Below the pieces are notes generated by a model. It had not been told where the DNA came from, did no database searches, and worked only from the letters and a program-made list of their open reading frames with translations. 64,000 nt of DNA, taken from contig NZ_JACSQD010000006.1 of assembly GCF_014836775.1 (NCBI RefSeq), positions 186,001 through 250,000 of the forward strand, given 5' to 3'. The position numbers and the translations under genes are program-made. Source of the DNA: Arthrobacter gallicola (GTDB taxonomy: Bacteria > Actinomycetota > Actinomycetes > Actinomycetales > Micrococcaceae). Positions 36,831 through 46,707 of this stretch are shown one piece after another (position 1 is the first letter of the stretch; every line of letters starts with the position of its first letter).

Positions 36831-38141
36831 ATGACGCAGGAACAGAGCAACGCAGCACGCACCGCCGAGCAGCTCGCCCAGGAATGGGCCACCGATCCCC
36901 GCTGGGACGGCATCGAACGGGACTACACCGCCGAGGACGTCGTCAAGCTCCGGGGCCGGGTCCAGGAAGAGCACACGCTGGCCCGCCGCGGCGCGGAGAA
37001 GCTCTGGGACCAGCTCCGGAATGCCGGCGACGAGGGCTACACCAACGCGCTGGGTGCCCTCACCGGCAACCAGGCCGTGCAGCAGGTCAAGGCTGGGCTG
37101 AAGGCCATCTACCTCTCCGGCTGGCAGGTCGCCGCCGACGCCAACAACTCCGGCCACACCTACCCGGACCAGTCGCTCTACCCGGCCAACTCGGTGCCCA
37201 CCGTGGTCCGCCGGATCAACAACGCCCTGCTCCGCGCAGACCAGATCGAATTCGCCGAGGGCATCCAGTCCGTTGACGACTACCTGGTGCCGATCGTGGC
37301 CGACGCCGCCGCCGCCGAAGCCGGCTTCGGCGGCCCGCTGAACGCCTACGAGCTGATGAAGTCCATGATCCAGGCCGGCGCTTCCGGCGTTCATTGGGAA
37401 GACCAGCTCGCTTCGGAGAAGAAGTGCGGCCACCTCGGCGGCAAGGTCCTGATCCCCACCAGCCAGCACATCCGCACCCTGAACGCTGCCCGTTTGGCAG
37501 CCGACGTCGCGGGCACACCCACCGTGGTGATCGCCCGGACCGACGCCGAAGCGGCCACGCTGATCACCTCCGACGTCGATGAGCGGGACCAGGAATTCAT
37601 CACCGGCGAGCGCACCGCTGAAGGCTTCTACAAGGTCCGCAACGGCATCGAGCCCTGCATCGCCCGGGCCAAGGCCTACGCACCGTACTCCGACCTGATC
37701 TGGATGGAGACCGGCACCCCGGACCTGGAACTGGCGCGTAAGTTCTCCGAAGCCGTCCGTTCCGAGTTCCCGGACCAGATGCTCGCCTACAACTGCTCGC
37801 CGTCGTTCAACTGGAAGAAGCACCTGGACGATGACACCATCGCCAAGTTCCAGCGCGAGCTCGGTGCCATGGGCTTCAAGTTCCAGTTCATCACCCTCGC
37901 CGGCTTCCACGCCCTGAACTACTCCATGTTCGACCTCGCCCACGGCTACGCCCGCAACGGCATGAGCGCCTACGTGGAACTGCAGGAACGCGAGTTCGGT
38001 TCCGAGGACCGCGGCTACACCGCCACCAAGCACCAGCGCGAAGTCGGCACCGGCTACTTCGACGCCATCGCCACCGCCCTGAACCCCGAGGGCAGCACCC
38101 TGGCACTGGCCGGTTCCACCGAAACCGCCCAGTTCCACTAA
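36831..38141 (+). CDS. aceA: Isocitrate lyase
   Basis: 436 residues; cleaves isocitrate to glyoxylate and succinate. The catalytic [14 protein letters not shown] motif is intact, with Cys about residue 199. [20 protein letters not shown] and [15 protein letters not shown] are conserved family segments. ATG follows a GAGGAGA ribosome site at 9 nt. Followed after 91 bp by aceB; probably one operon under the divergent ramB product. Confidence 0.97.
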   Translation: MTQEQSNAARTAEQLAQEWATDPRWDGIERDYTAEDVVKLRGRVQEEHTLARRGAEKLWDQLRNAGDEGYTNALGALTGNQAVQQVKAGLKAIYLSGWQVAADANNSGHTYPDQSLYPANSVPTVVRRINNALLRADQIEFAEGIQSVDDYLVPIVADAAAAEAGFGGPLNAYELMKSMIQAGASGVHWEDQLASEKKCGHLGGKVLIPTSQHIRTLNAARLAADVAGTPTVVIARTDAEAATLITSDVDERDQEFITGERTAEGFYKVRNGIEPCIARAKAYAPYSDLIWMETGTPDLELARKFSEAVRSEFPDQMLAYNCSPSFNWKKHLDDDTIAKFQRELGAMGFKFQFITLAGFHALNYSMFDLAHGYARNGMSAYVELQEREFGSEDRGYTATKHQREVGTGYFDAIATALNPEGSTLALAGSTETAQFH

Positions 38142-38232
38142 ACCCACCGGGCCGGTCCGGGTGCCGCGGTTTACCCGCGGTACCCGGACCAGCCAGCACC
38201 CCAGAGTTTTGACACCCGCCAAGGAGCACGCC

Positions 38233-39864
<1,632 letters not shown>

Positions 39865-39906
39865 CCGGTCTCCAAGGCGGGGCACGGCAGGATCTCCCGC
39901 GACGAG

Positions 39907-39940
39907 GCCGGGGCTGGACGCACAGGCGTCCAGCCCCGGC
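39907..39940 (+). terminator. Terminator after aceB
   Basis: Perfect 15-bp stem (39907-39921 with 39926-39940), ACAG loop and the following TTCTTT. Confidence 0.9.
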
Positions 39941-40041
39941 TTCTTTGCTGTGCAGGCTGCGGGGTCCGGCACCAGTGCGTGCCGGGTCCTGCGGCATCAG
40001 GACCCGGACCGGCAGCATCAGAACACCCCGGTGGCAAGGCG

Positions 40042-40047
40042 TAGAAT
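40042..40047 (+). promoter_or_regulatory. -10 element TAGAAT of the amino-acid permease gene
   Basis: TAGAAT 48 bp before the ATG at 40096; the 155 bp between the aceB terminator and this gene holds no other gene. Confidence 0.45.
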
Positions 40048-40095
40048 GGGTGCGCCGCCATTCCGGCGCCTCCCCCACCCCCAAGGTGTTCTTGC

Positions 40096-41520
40096 ATGTC
40101 TTCATTTGCCCAGGCTTTGGCCCGCGGGCTGAACGTCCGGCACATCCGTTTTATGGCACTCGGCTCGGCCATCGGCACGGGCCTGTTTTATGGATCCGCC
40201 GCAGCCATCCAGGCCGCCGGCCCCGCAGTTCTCCTCGCCTACATCATCGGCGGAGCAGCCGTTTTCCTGGTCATGCGGGCGCTCGGGGAAATGGCAGTGC
40301 GGCATCCGGTCTCCGGATCCTTCGGCCAGTACGCCAGCCGCTACCTTGGCCCGTTCGCCGGCTTTATCACCGGGTGGACGTTCGCCTTTGAAATGGCCAT
40401 CGTCGCCATCGCGGACGTCACGGCCTTCGGCATCTACATGGGGTTCTGGTTCCCGGATGTTCCACGCTGGATCTGGATCCTCGCCGTCGTGCTGTTGATT
40501 GCAGCACTGAACCTGATGCGGGTGAAGGTGTTCGGGGAGACCGAGTTCTGGCTCTCAATCATCAAAGTCGCCGCGATCATCGCGATGATCGCCGGCGGTG
40601 CGGTGATTATCATCTTCGGCTTTGGCCTGCCGGGCGGGGCGAACCCGGGCCTGGACACTCTGCTGGGCTCCGGCGGCTTCTTCGCCAATGGGTTCTGGGG
40701 TCTGCTGGCCTCCTTCTCGGTGGTGATGTTTGCCTTTGGCGGCATCGAGACGATCGGCATCACCGCGGGTGAGGCAGACAACCCCAAGAAAGCCATCCCG
40801 GCCGCGGTGAACACCGTGCCGGTACGCATCCTGCTCTTCTACATCGGCGCGCTCTCCGTCCTGATGATGATCTTCCCGTGGCAGGACATTAATGGCGAGA
40901 CCAGCCCCTTTGTGCAGATTTTCGATGCCCTGGGCATTCCGGCGGCGGCACACATCCTCAACGCCGTGGTCATCACCGCCGCACTCTCTGCCATCAACTC
41001 AGATACCTTCGGCGCAGGCCGGATGATGTTCGCCCTGGCCAAACAGGGCCAGGCACCGGCTGGATTTGCGCGGATCTCCCGGCACGGGGTGCCCTGGATG
41101 ACGGTCCTGGTGATGGCAGCCGTACTGCTCGTCGGCGTCGTGCTTAATGCTGTGCTGCCCGAGTCGCTGTTCCTGGTGATCGCGTCGATCGCGACCTTCG
41201 CGACCGTCTGGGTCTGGCTGATGATCCTGCTCTCCCACATCGCGATGAAACGCGACATCAAGCGGCGCAACCTGCCGGCGTCGGAATTCGGCGTACCGTT
41301 CTGGCCTGTGGCGTCCTACGCCGCGCTGGGGTTTATGGTCTTCATCGTGGTGCTGCTCGGCGTTATGCCGGATACCCGGATCGCACTGGTTGTCGGCCTG
41401 GGCTGGATCGTGCTGCTCTTCGCGGCCTACCGGCTCTGGATCCGCGGCGCCGGCCGCGAACGCGCCGTGCTGGCCGATGAAACCGGAGTGGAGCTGGACG
41501 CGGCGGACCTGCACGGCTGA
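40096..41520 (+). CDS. Amino-acid permease (APC superfamily)
   Basis: 474 residues, twelve hydrophobic segments. [21 protein letters not shown] is the N-terminal consensus of the AAT group (GabP, ProY, AroP-like), [22 protein letters not shown] is the TM6 region, and [24 protein letters not shown] is the TM8 motif. Proton symport of an amino acid; the substrate cannot be read from sequence. Monocistronic; converges on the pls operon with a 13-bp gap, so the transcripts may overlap. Confidence 0.92.
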   Translation: MSSFAQALARGLNVRHIRFMALGSAIGTGLFYGSAAAIQAAGPAVLLAYIIGGAAVFLVMRALGEMAVRHPVSGSFGQYASRYLGPFAGFITGWTFAFEMAIVAIADVTAFGIYMGFWFPDVPRWIWILAVVLLIAALNLMRVKVFGETEFWLSIIKVAAIIAMIAGGAVIIIFGFGLPGGANPGLDTLLGSGGFFANGFWGLLASFSVVMFAFGGIETIGITAGEADNPKKAIPAAVNTVPVRILLFYIGALSVLMMIFPWQDINGETSPFVQIFDALGIPAAAHILNAVVITAALSAINSDTFGAGRMMFALAKQGQAPAGFARISRHGVPWMTVLVMAAVLLVGVVLNAVLPESLFLVIASIATFATVWVWLMILLSHIAMKRDIKRRNLPASEFGVPFWPVASYAALGFMVFIVVLLGVMPDTRIALVVGLGWIVLLFAAYRLWIRGAGRERAVLADETGVELDAADLHG

Positions 41521-41533
41521 CGTACCGGCCGTG

Positions 41534-42889
41534 TCAGGGACAGGGCGGCAGCGCCTTGTCCACCAGCCAAGGCGCCAGCACCGCAGCGGGATCTATTCCG
41601 GTTCCGGCATATCTCCGGCCGGCCAGTTCCAGAAACTCGGTCGTAGAGGCATTCCCGTACCGGAACTCTTCGGTCCAGGAACGCACCAGCCCAAAAAACA
41701 GGCTGTCCGGAGCCGAGCGCCGCAGCGCGTGCAGTGCCAGTCCCCCGCGGACATACAGACGGTCATCGAACATCCGCTCCGGTCCTGGAGAGACCAGGCA
41801 GAGGTTCTCCGACCGGCGTGAGAGCCATTGCCAGGCCTCCATGCCCAGCTCGTCCGCGGATTGCCGTCCGGCCGCTTCAGACCACAGCCACTCCGCATAG
41901 GTGGCAAACCCCTCGTGCAGCCAGATGTCCTGCCAGCCAGCCGCAGTGACCGAGTTGCCAAACCACTGGTGAGCCAGCTCGTGGGCCAGCAGCCGCCGGG
42001 ATTTGCGGCCAAGATGGTTCCGTCCCAGGACGGTGACGGTCTGCGCTTCCAAGGGGATTTCCAGCTTGTCCTCGGTGACCACCACCGTGTAACTGCCGAA
42101 TGGGTACGGCCCGAACCAGTGCTCGAAGGCCGCGAACATCCGGTCCTGCTCCGCCAAAGCTGCCCGGGCTTTGGATAACAGCCGGTCTGGAGCGGCGAGC
42201 AGCTGCACCGGGCTCGTCAGTTCTGGGCCCGGGGTGCCAAGGCGCACCTGCTCATATCTACCGATCTGCACCGTGGCGAGGTACGCGGGCATAGGCTCGG
42301 GCTGATCGAAGATCCAGGTCCGCCGCCCGGCCTGCGCCGTTTCACCGCTGCAGGTGCCGTTGGCAATCACCCGGTATTCCTCCTCCACCGTTACCGCAAA
42401 CCGGTAGGACGCCTTGTCTGCCGGGTGGTCATTGCAGGGAAACCAGGTGGGTGCGCCTGCCGGCTGGCCGGCGGTCAGCGCGCCGTCGGTCAGTTCCTCC
42501 CAGCCGATGCTCCCCCACGGACCGTCCAGCGGCTGGGGAAATCCGGTGTAGCGGATCCGCAGCGCGAATACCGCGCCGGAGGTGAGCCGGGCCGGCAGCG
42601 TGATCTGCAGGTGCTGCCTGTTCTGGGTGAAGGGGAGCTGCATACCGCCGGCTTCGACCTGGCTGACTGCCAGCTGGGCCTGGAGATCAAGGACGACGCC
42701 GGCCAGCGGCTCCCGCGCCACCAGCTCAAGATCGGCTGTCCCGGTCAGGAGGTTGGCGGTTACTGAGTAGTCCAGATCAAGGCTGTACCTGGTGACAGCA
42801 TATTCAGTGTGCCCGTGGCCGGGCGCATAGTCGATGTCAGCGGACTGTGCCTGCTGAAAATGTTCAAGGGAGGGGTCGGCGGCGCGCAT
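41534..42889 (-). CDS. M1-family zinc metallopeptidase (possible polylysine-degrading/self-protection peptidase)
   Basis: 451 residues, cytoplasmic (no signal). HELAHQWFGN (residues about 303-312) and downstream WLHEGFATYAEW supply the HEXXH-X18-E zinc ligands. The exopeptidase GXMEN motif is not canonical: the corresponding stretch reads LEIPLEAQTV. The protein lacks the large C-terminal helical domain of aminopeptidase N and is close to short actinobacterial M1 enzymes. M1-type aminopeptidases have been linked to degradation of epsilon-polylysine in producing Streptomyces (recalled, not checked), and its place as last gene of the pls operon fits that role. Separated by 78 bp from the small gene upstream. 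Confidence 0.85.
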   Translation of the reverse strand: MRAADPSLEHFQQAQSADIDYAPGHGHTEYAVTRYSLDLDYSVTANLLTGTADLELVAREPLAGVVLDLQAQLAVSQVEAGGMQLPFTQNRQHLQITLPARLTSGAVFALRIRYTGFPQPLDGPWGSIGWEELTDGALTAGQPAGAPTWFPCNDHPADKASYRFAVTVEEEYRVIANGTCSGETAQAGRRTWIFDQPEPMPAYLATVQIGRYEQVRLGTPGPELTSPVQLLAAPDRLLSKARAALAEQDRMFAAFEHWFGPYPFGSYTVVVTEDKLEIPLEAQTVTVLGRNHLGRKSRRLLAHELAHQWFGNSVTAAGWQDIWLHEGFATYAEWLWSEAAGRQSADELGMEAWQWLSRRSENLCLVSPGPERMFDDRLYVRGGLALHALRRSAPDSLFFGLVRSWTEEFRYGNASTTEFLELAGRRYAGTGIDPAAVLAPWLVDKALPPCP

Positions 42890-42967
42890 GGGGCCTGATC
42901 CTGCCAGCCCAGCGGGCTTTTGTCAGCCGTAGTAACTGACTGGTTGCCCCGGTTCCAACGCCGGCGC

Positions 42968-43012
42968 TTATTTATCTGCGTCTTCGGCGGTTTTATCTGC
43001 GTCTTCAGCGGT
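42968..43012 (-). repeat. 21-bp duplication at the end of the 72-residue gene
   Basis: Two copies differing by one base encode TAEDADK twice at the C-terminus. Confidence 0.75.
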
Positions 43013-43186
43013 GCGCTGCCAGCGCGCCTGAGTCGCCTCCGGGAGCTCCTCCCACGGCGGAGCCGGGGGCATCCAGAGTCCCGGAAGCAGCTGCATCCGT
43101 TCCTCGTACAAGGCTTTTCCCTCCGGGTAACCTGCCGAAGAGTCACTCTGGCCCGTTCCCGGGAGGTCTCCGAAGCTGTTTCCCAT
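42968..43186 (-). CDS. Small acidic/proline-rich protein in the pls operon
   Basis: 72 residues from ATG 43186 (MGNSFGDLPGTG). The minus-strand box TAGACT (43195-43200) lies 8 nt before it; an in-frame GTG at 43246 would give 92 residues. GYPEGKALYEERMQLLPGLWMPPAPPWEELPEAT is followed by a perfect C-terminal duplication TAEDADK-TAEDADK. No transmembrane segment or known domain. It may be a regulatory partner or an independently transcribed short gene. Coding likelihood rests on codon use and on its place in a tight operon. Confidence 0.6.
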   Translation of the reverse strand: MGNSFGDLPGTGQSDSSAGYPEGKALYEERMQLLPGLWMPPAPPWEELPEATQARWQRTAEDADKTAEDADK

Positions 43187-43194
43187 GATGTAAA

Positions 43195-43200
43195 AGTCTA
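43195..43200 (-). promoter_or_regulatory. -10 element TAGACT before the 72-residue gene
   Basis: Minus-strand TAGACT, 8 nt from ATG 43186; suggests an internal leaderless promoter inside the operon. Confidence 0.4.
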
Positions 43201-43255
43201 GCCGTGCCGCTGCCGGTGCCGAACCGGTCGGTTGCGGGTGGGTCACAGAAGGAAG

Positions 43256-44359
43256 CTATTGGGGCACTTGGGCTTCCCGTTCGGCTGCTTCAGCCCGTTC
43301 CGCCCGTTCCGCCCGTGACGAGCGCAGCTTGGCAACGAGGTAAGCCGCGAAGAGGGCAACGGAGAACCCGGCGACGGCGTACGGTTCCCAGTGAGGATCT
43401 GCCGCTTCGGCCTCCCGTGCCGCAGCGGCTTTGGCCGCTGCGCGTTCCTCCACTGCCCGCTCTTCCGCTGCTTGTTTCGCTGCCTCGCGGGCTGCTGCAG
43501 CGGCGTCGGAGCGTGCGGTGGAGGCGATAAACACGTCGTCCTGGATTCCCATGACCATCCGGTCCCCCGGGACAGCGCTGCGCAGGAAGGTTGTCACCGT
43601 CGCAAGATCGGTGGAGATGCATCCCCAGGTTTTGGCGTTGCCGGCATGCAGAAAAATGGCGAAGGAGGCTCCCTGGGTGACGGGCATGTCCGGCGGCCGG
43701 TTCCAGTTGATGACCGCCGCCTGCTCGTAGAGCCCGCTGTTCATATACCGCCACAGGTTCTCATCTGCCGGACCTCCAGTGCCCTCAAAATACTGGTTGT
43801 ACGTTGGCCCTTTTTCACCGCCCCAGCGTGATGATTCGTTTACGGTGTAGTACGCCAGTTCGGTTCCCGGATTCTTCCGGCCAAGTGCCTCGGTAACAGT
43901 GAAGGTCCCGGTGGGCGAGTACAGCGTGTTCTCCCACATCCGGCCTGCAGGGGCGAACCCGCTGCGGCCGGCGAACCCGGTGGCCTGCCACTCCTGCTCA
44001 TACCCTCCGTCCCCGTCTGCAACGCACCCGGTGATCAGCACCTCCGACTCACCGTAGGCGCGGGCGGTGGCGAACGTGACCCTGTCGGCCGTACCGACGT
44101 CGAACTTCACTTCATCTGCAGCCAGCCGGGCACAGGGATTGGGCGACACACCGCTGATTGCGGCTGCTGTCGGGGACGGCACAGCCGCTGGTGCAGTTGC
44201 TGCGGCGCCCGCCGTGGCCGTTGTTGTCACACCAGCAGTGGCCGTTGCTGTTTTCTCCGGGGGCAGCGCAAGAACCGGCGCCGCCCCCGGAAGGAGCAGC
44301 GCCGCAGCGGCACTCAAGGCCGCACTGATGCGCGGAATCCCGCGCAGTTCCGCTTTCAC
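43256..44359 (-). CDS. L,D-transpeptidase-like (YkuD) protein with C-terminal membrane anchor
   Basis: 367 residues. An N-terminal hydrophobic signal segment (AALSAAAALLLPGAAPVLA) and an Ala/Thr/Pro linker lead to a YkuD-type domain with FAIFLHAGNAKTWGCIST (Cys about residue 245 the nucleophile, His upstream). Then come an Ala/Glu/Arg-rich coiled stretch, one hydrophobic helix (YAVAGFSVALFAAYLVAKL) and a charged tail, a layout unlike standard peptidoglycan L,D-transpeptidases. L,D-transpeptidases form 3-3 cross-links or attach molecules to diaminopimelate. Placed in the pls operon, attachment or exclusion of a lysine polymer at the wall is an idea only. Its GTG overlaps the previous stop. Confidence 0.85.
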   Translation of the reverse strand: MKAELRGIPRISAALSAAAALLLPGAAPVLALPPEKTATATAGVTTTATAGAAATAPAAVPSPTAAAISGVSPNPCARLAADEVKFDVGTADRVTFATARAYGESEVLITGCVADGDGGYEQEWQATGFAGRSGFAPAGRMWENTLYSPTGTFTVTEALGRKNPGTELAYYTVNESSRWGGEKGPTYNQYFEGTGGPADENLWRYMNSGLYEQAAVINWNRPPDMPVTQGASFAIFLHAGNAKTWGCISTDLATVTTFLRSAVPGDRMVMGIQDDVFIASTARSDAAAAAREAAKQAAEERAVEERAAAKAAAAREAEAADPHWEPYAVAGFSVALFAAYLVAKLRSSRAERAERAEAAEREAQVPQ

Positions 44360-45750
44360 GGACCGGGGAGGGGTGGGTCGGGATCCCCGTCGCCGGTCCG
44401 GTGCTGGCCGGGTTCAGGGGTACGTGTGCCGGTGCTGTGCTTAGCGCGGCCCGCACGGTCAGTGGCCGGAGCGCCCGCACGGTTGGTGGCCTGGGTGCCT
44501 GCACGGTCGGTGGCCGGAGCGCTGCCAGCGCGGGCGAGCACGGTCTTACGCGTGCGGTTCACTGCCGATGAGACCAGATGCTCCAGCGGCCCCTGCCCCC
44601 GCTTCCGCGCCCAGACGAGCGCGAAGGCCGTGAACAGGCCAACCTGCACCAGCATGGAGATCTCCGGAGCGTCTGCCAGCAGGCCGGTGGCCAGCAGAAG
44701 CAGGTGCGCGGTGTAAAGCGTGAGTGTCATCGACCCCATAGCCGCCAGGGGGAAGAAGACCGGGCGTGCCCACTGACCCAGCAGGAGCAGCGCCGCCAGC
44801 ACGGCAACGGAGATGCCGATGGTGTTCAGGATGACCAGCGGGGTGCTGGAATACGGCGCCAGTCCGGCCAGCCACCACCAGGAATCTGTGGGCAGGGTTG
44901 TTCCCGGTCCCCACGTCAGAGTGTCGCTCACCATTACCGGATCGCCATAGAGCGCTTCCAGGCTCTTCCGTCCCCCGCCCGGTCCCAGCAGGAACGCGGA
45001 GACCAGGGTGGTGAGGAGCGCCAGTCCGCAGCCGCCGGCGAACAGGCCGGTCTGCACCCGGCGGCTGCGCAGATCCAGCCTGCCGATTGCCAGGCCCGCA
45101 CAGATAAACGCCATCCATGGCAGGGCCGGGTACACACCGGTAAGCAGAAGCTGGGCGGCCGTAACGTCAAAATGGGTGACCAAACCGGAGATGGTGGGTT
45201 GGTCCACCCCCGGGTCGGGAAGGTAGTCGCGCAGCCCCTGCATCAGGAAGGGCATCAGCAGTGCGGTCAATCCCGCCAGACACATCAAAGCACGCGCTGA
45301 AAGCCTCAGCAGCGGCAGCGCCAGCAGGAACATCACGCCGTAGTACGCGAGGATCACCTGGGCCTCAATGTCCAGGTATCCCAGCAGCAGCCCGATCACT
45401 GCGATGATGCCCGCACGGACCGCAATTCCAGCCCGGGTGGCGGTCATGGCCGGCCCGTTCAGGCGGCGGACACCTCCGGAGGAGAGCGCAAGCGACAGCC
45501 CGGCCAGTAAGGCAAAGAGGGCGACGCCGCGCCCGGCGAAGAGTGACCAGGCCCAGGTCGGCTCTAACTCATCATTCACGGACGGCAGAATGTGGATGGC
45601 CATCATGGCCAGCAACGCCAGCCCACGGGCCGCGTCCACCCCCAACAGCCTGGTCTTAGCCGGAACCGTGCCGGTTGCCGCACCTGCCCGGTGACCGGGC
45701 AGGTGTCCCTGTGCTGTTCCTGTGGGAGAACGCTCCGGATCCGCTGTCAT
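44356..45750 (-). CDS. DUF1624/DUF418-type membrane protein (copy 1, in the pls operon)
   Basis: 464 residues. About ten hydrophobic segments. LLGVDAARGLALLAMMAIH is the HGSNAT-like (DUF1624) N-terminal signature, and GSMTLTLYTAHLLLLATG the DUF418-like C-terminal part. Such proteins are suspected acyltransferases or transporters; a substrate is not known. The C-terminal 60 residues are cytoplasmic, basic and repetitive (ATDRAG units). ATG overlaps the dapA stop (ATGA) and its own stop overlaps the LDT start. Closely similar to the divergent copy at 51165. Confidence 0.82.
   Translation of the reverse strand: MTADPERSPTGTAQGHLPGHRAGAATGTVPAKTRLLGVDAARGLALLAMMAIHILPSVNDELEPTWAWSLFAGRGVALFALLAGLSLALSSGGVRRLNGPAMTATRAGIAVRAGIIAVIGLLLGYLDIEAQVILAYYGVMFLLALPLLRLSARALMCLAGLTALLMPFLMQGLRDYLPDPGVDQPTISGLVTHFDVTAAQLLLTGVYPALPWMAFICAGLAIGRLDLRSRRVQTGLFAGGCGLALLTTLVSAFLLGPGGGRKSLEALYGDPVMVSDTLTWGPGTTLPTDSWWWLAGLAPYSSTPLVILNTIGISVAVLAALLLLGQWARPVFFPLAAMGSMTLTLYTAHLLLLATGLLADAPEISMLVQVGLFTAFALVWARKRGQGPLEHLVSSAVNRTRKTVLARAGSAPATDRAGTQATNRAGAPATDRAGRAKHSTGTRTPEPGQHRTGDGDPDPPLPGP
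44453..44524 (-). repeat. 24-bp tandem repeat, three copies, in the DUF418-type gene
   Basis: Copies at 44453-44476, 44477-44500 and 44501-44524 encode APATDRAG, TQATNRAG and APATDRAG-like units in the C-terminal tail. Confidence 0.85.
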
Positions 45751-46694
45751 TGGACTTGTGCGGGCAGGAGCACTTCGGAAAGCCCGGAGGTCTCCACGTC
45801 CTGCAGGAAGAGAGCCAATTCCGGCCCGGTGAGGTCCACCAAGGGAAGCCGCACCGGTCCGGAGGGAAGGCCAAGCCGGTTCAGCAGGGCCTTGATGGAG
45901 GCGGCTGCGGGGGCGCGGAAGGCACCGGTGTAGACGGGCAGCAGGCTGCGGTGGATCTGAAGTGCATCCTTGACCCGTCCCTCACTGTAGGCGGCGAGGA
46001 GTGCTGAGAGGCGGTGCGCAGCGACATGGCCAACCACGGAGACGAATCCTGCCGCCCCCACGGAGAGCAGCGGCAAATTGAGCGCGTCGTCCCCGGAGTA
46101 GTAGGCCAGGCCGGTTTCGGCAATGACCTTGGACGTGGATTCCAGGTCACCCTTAGCGTCCTTCACGGCCACGATCCGGGGATGCCTGGACGCGGCTGCC
46201 AGCGTCTCGGGGCTGATCGCCACCCCGGTCCGCTTCGGAATGTCATAGAGCATCACCGGAAGGTCAGTGCTGTCAGCAACTGCCAGGAAGTGACGCAGCA
46301 GCCCGGCCTGGGACGGACGGGAGTAGTACGGCGCCACGACGAGCAGGCCGTCGGCGTACTGGGCCGCCGCTTCCTGTGCCAAGGCAATACTGTGTGCCGT
46401 GTCTCCGGAGCCGACGCCGGCAATCACCTTTTTACCGGTTCCCTGCAGAACGCTGGAGGCGGCGTGCACCATGGAGGCCTTCTCCCAGTTGGAAGTGGCG
46501 AAGGACTCTCCTGTGGTGCCGTTGACCACCACCCCGTCGTTCCAGCCGTCCCGGCACAACCAGCGGACCAGTTCTGCTGCGCCCGGCTGGTCCAGTTTGC
46601 CGGCGGCGTCGAACGGCGTCACCATGGCCGTGAGCACGCGGCCGAAAGCAGCTTCCGCCACCGGGGATTCCTGGAATGCTGTTTCGCTGAACAT
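45747..46694 (-). CDS. dapA: 4-hydroxy-tetrahydrodipicolinate synthase (DapA) in the pls operon
   Basis: 315 residues, class I aldolase fold. GTTGESFATS is the pyruvate/ASA-binding loop, YDIPKRTGV holds the catalytic Tyr, and VAVKDAKGD the Schiff-base Lys. It condenses pyruvate with aspartate semialdehyde, the first committed step to diaminopimelate and lysine. ATG 46694 follows AGGAGAG; the gene starts 13 bp after pls. Position directly behind a lysine-activating NRPS indicates a dedicated precursor supply; the genome's housekeeping dapA should be elsewhere. Residual doubt: some DapA-fold enzymes act on other keto acids. Confidence 0.86.
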   Translation of the reverse strand: MFSETAFQESPVAEAAFGRVLTAMVTPFDAAGKLDQPGAAELVRWLCRDGWNDGVVVNGTTGESFATSNWEKASMVHAASSVLQGTGKKVIAGVGSGDTAHSIALAQEAAAQYADGLLVVAPYYSRPSQAGLLRHFLAVADSTDLPVMLYDIPKRTGVAISPETLAAASRHPRIVAVKDAKGDLESTSKVIAETGLAYYSGDDALNLPLLSVGAAGFVSVVGHVAAHRLSALLAAYSEGRVKDALQIHRSLLPVYTGAFRAPAAASIKALLNRLGLPSGPVRLPLVDLTGPELALFLQDVETSGLSEVLLPAQVQ

Positions 46695-46707
46695 CTTCTC
46701 TCCTGCT

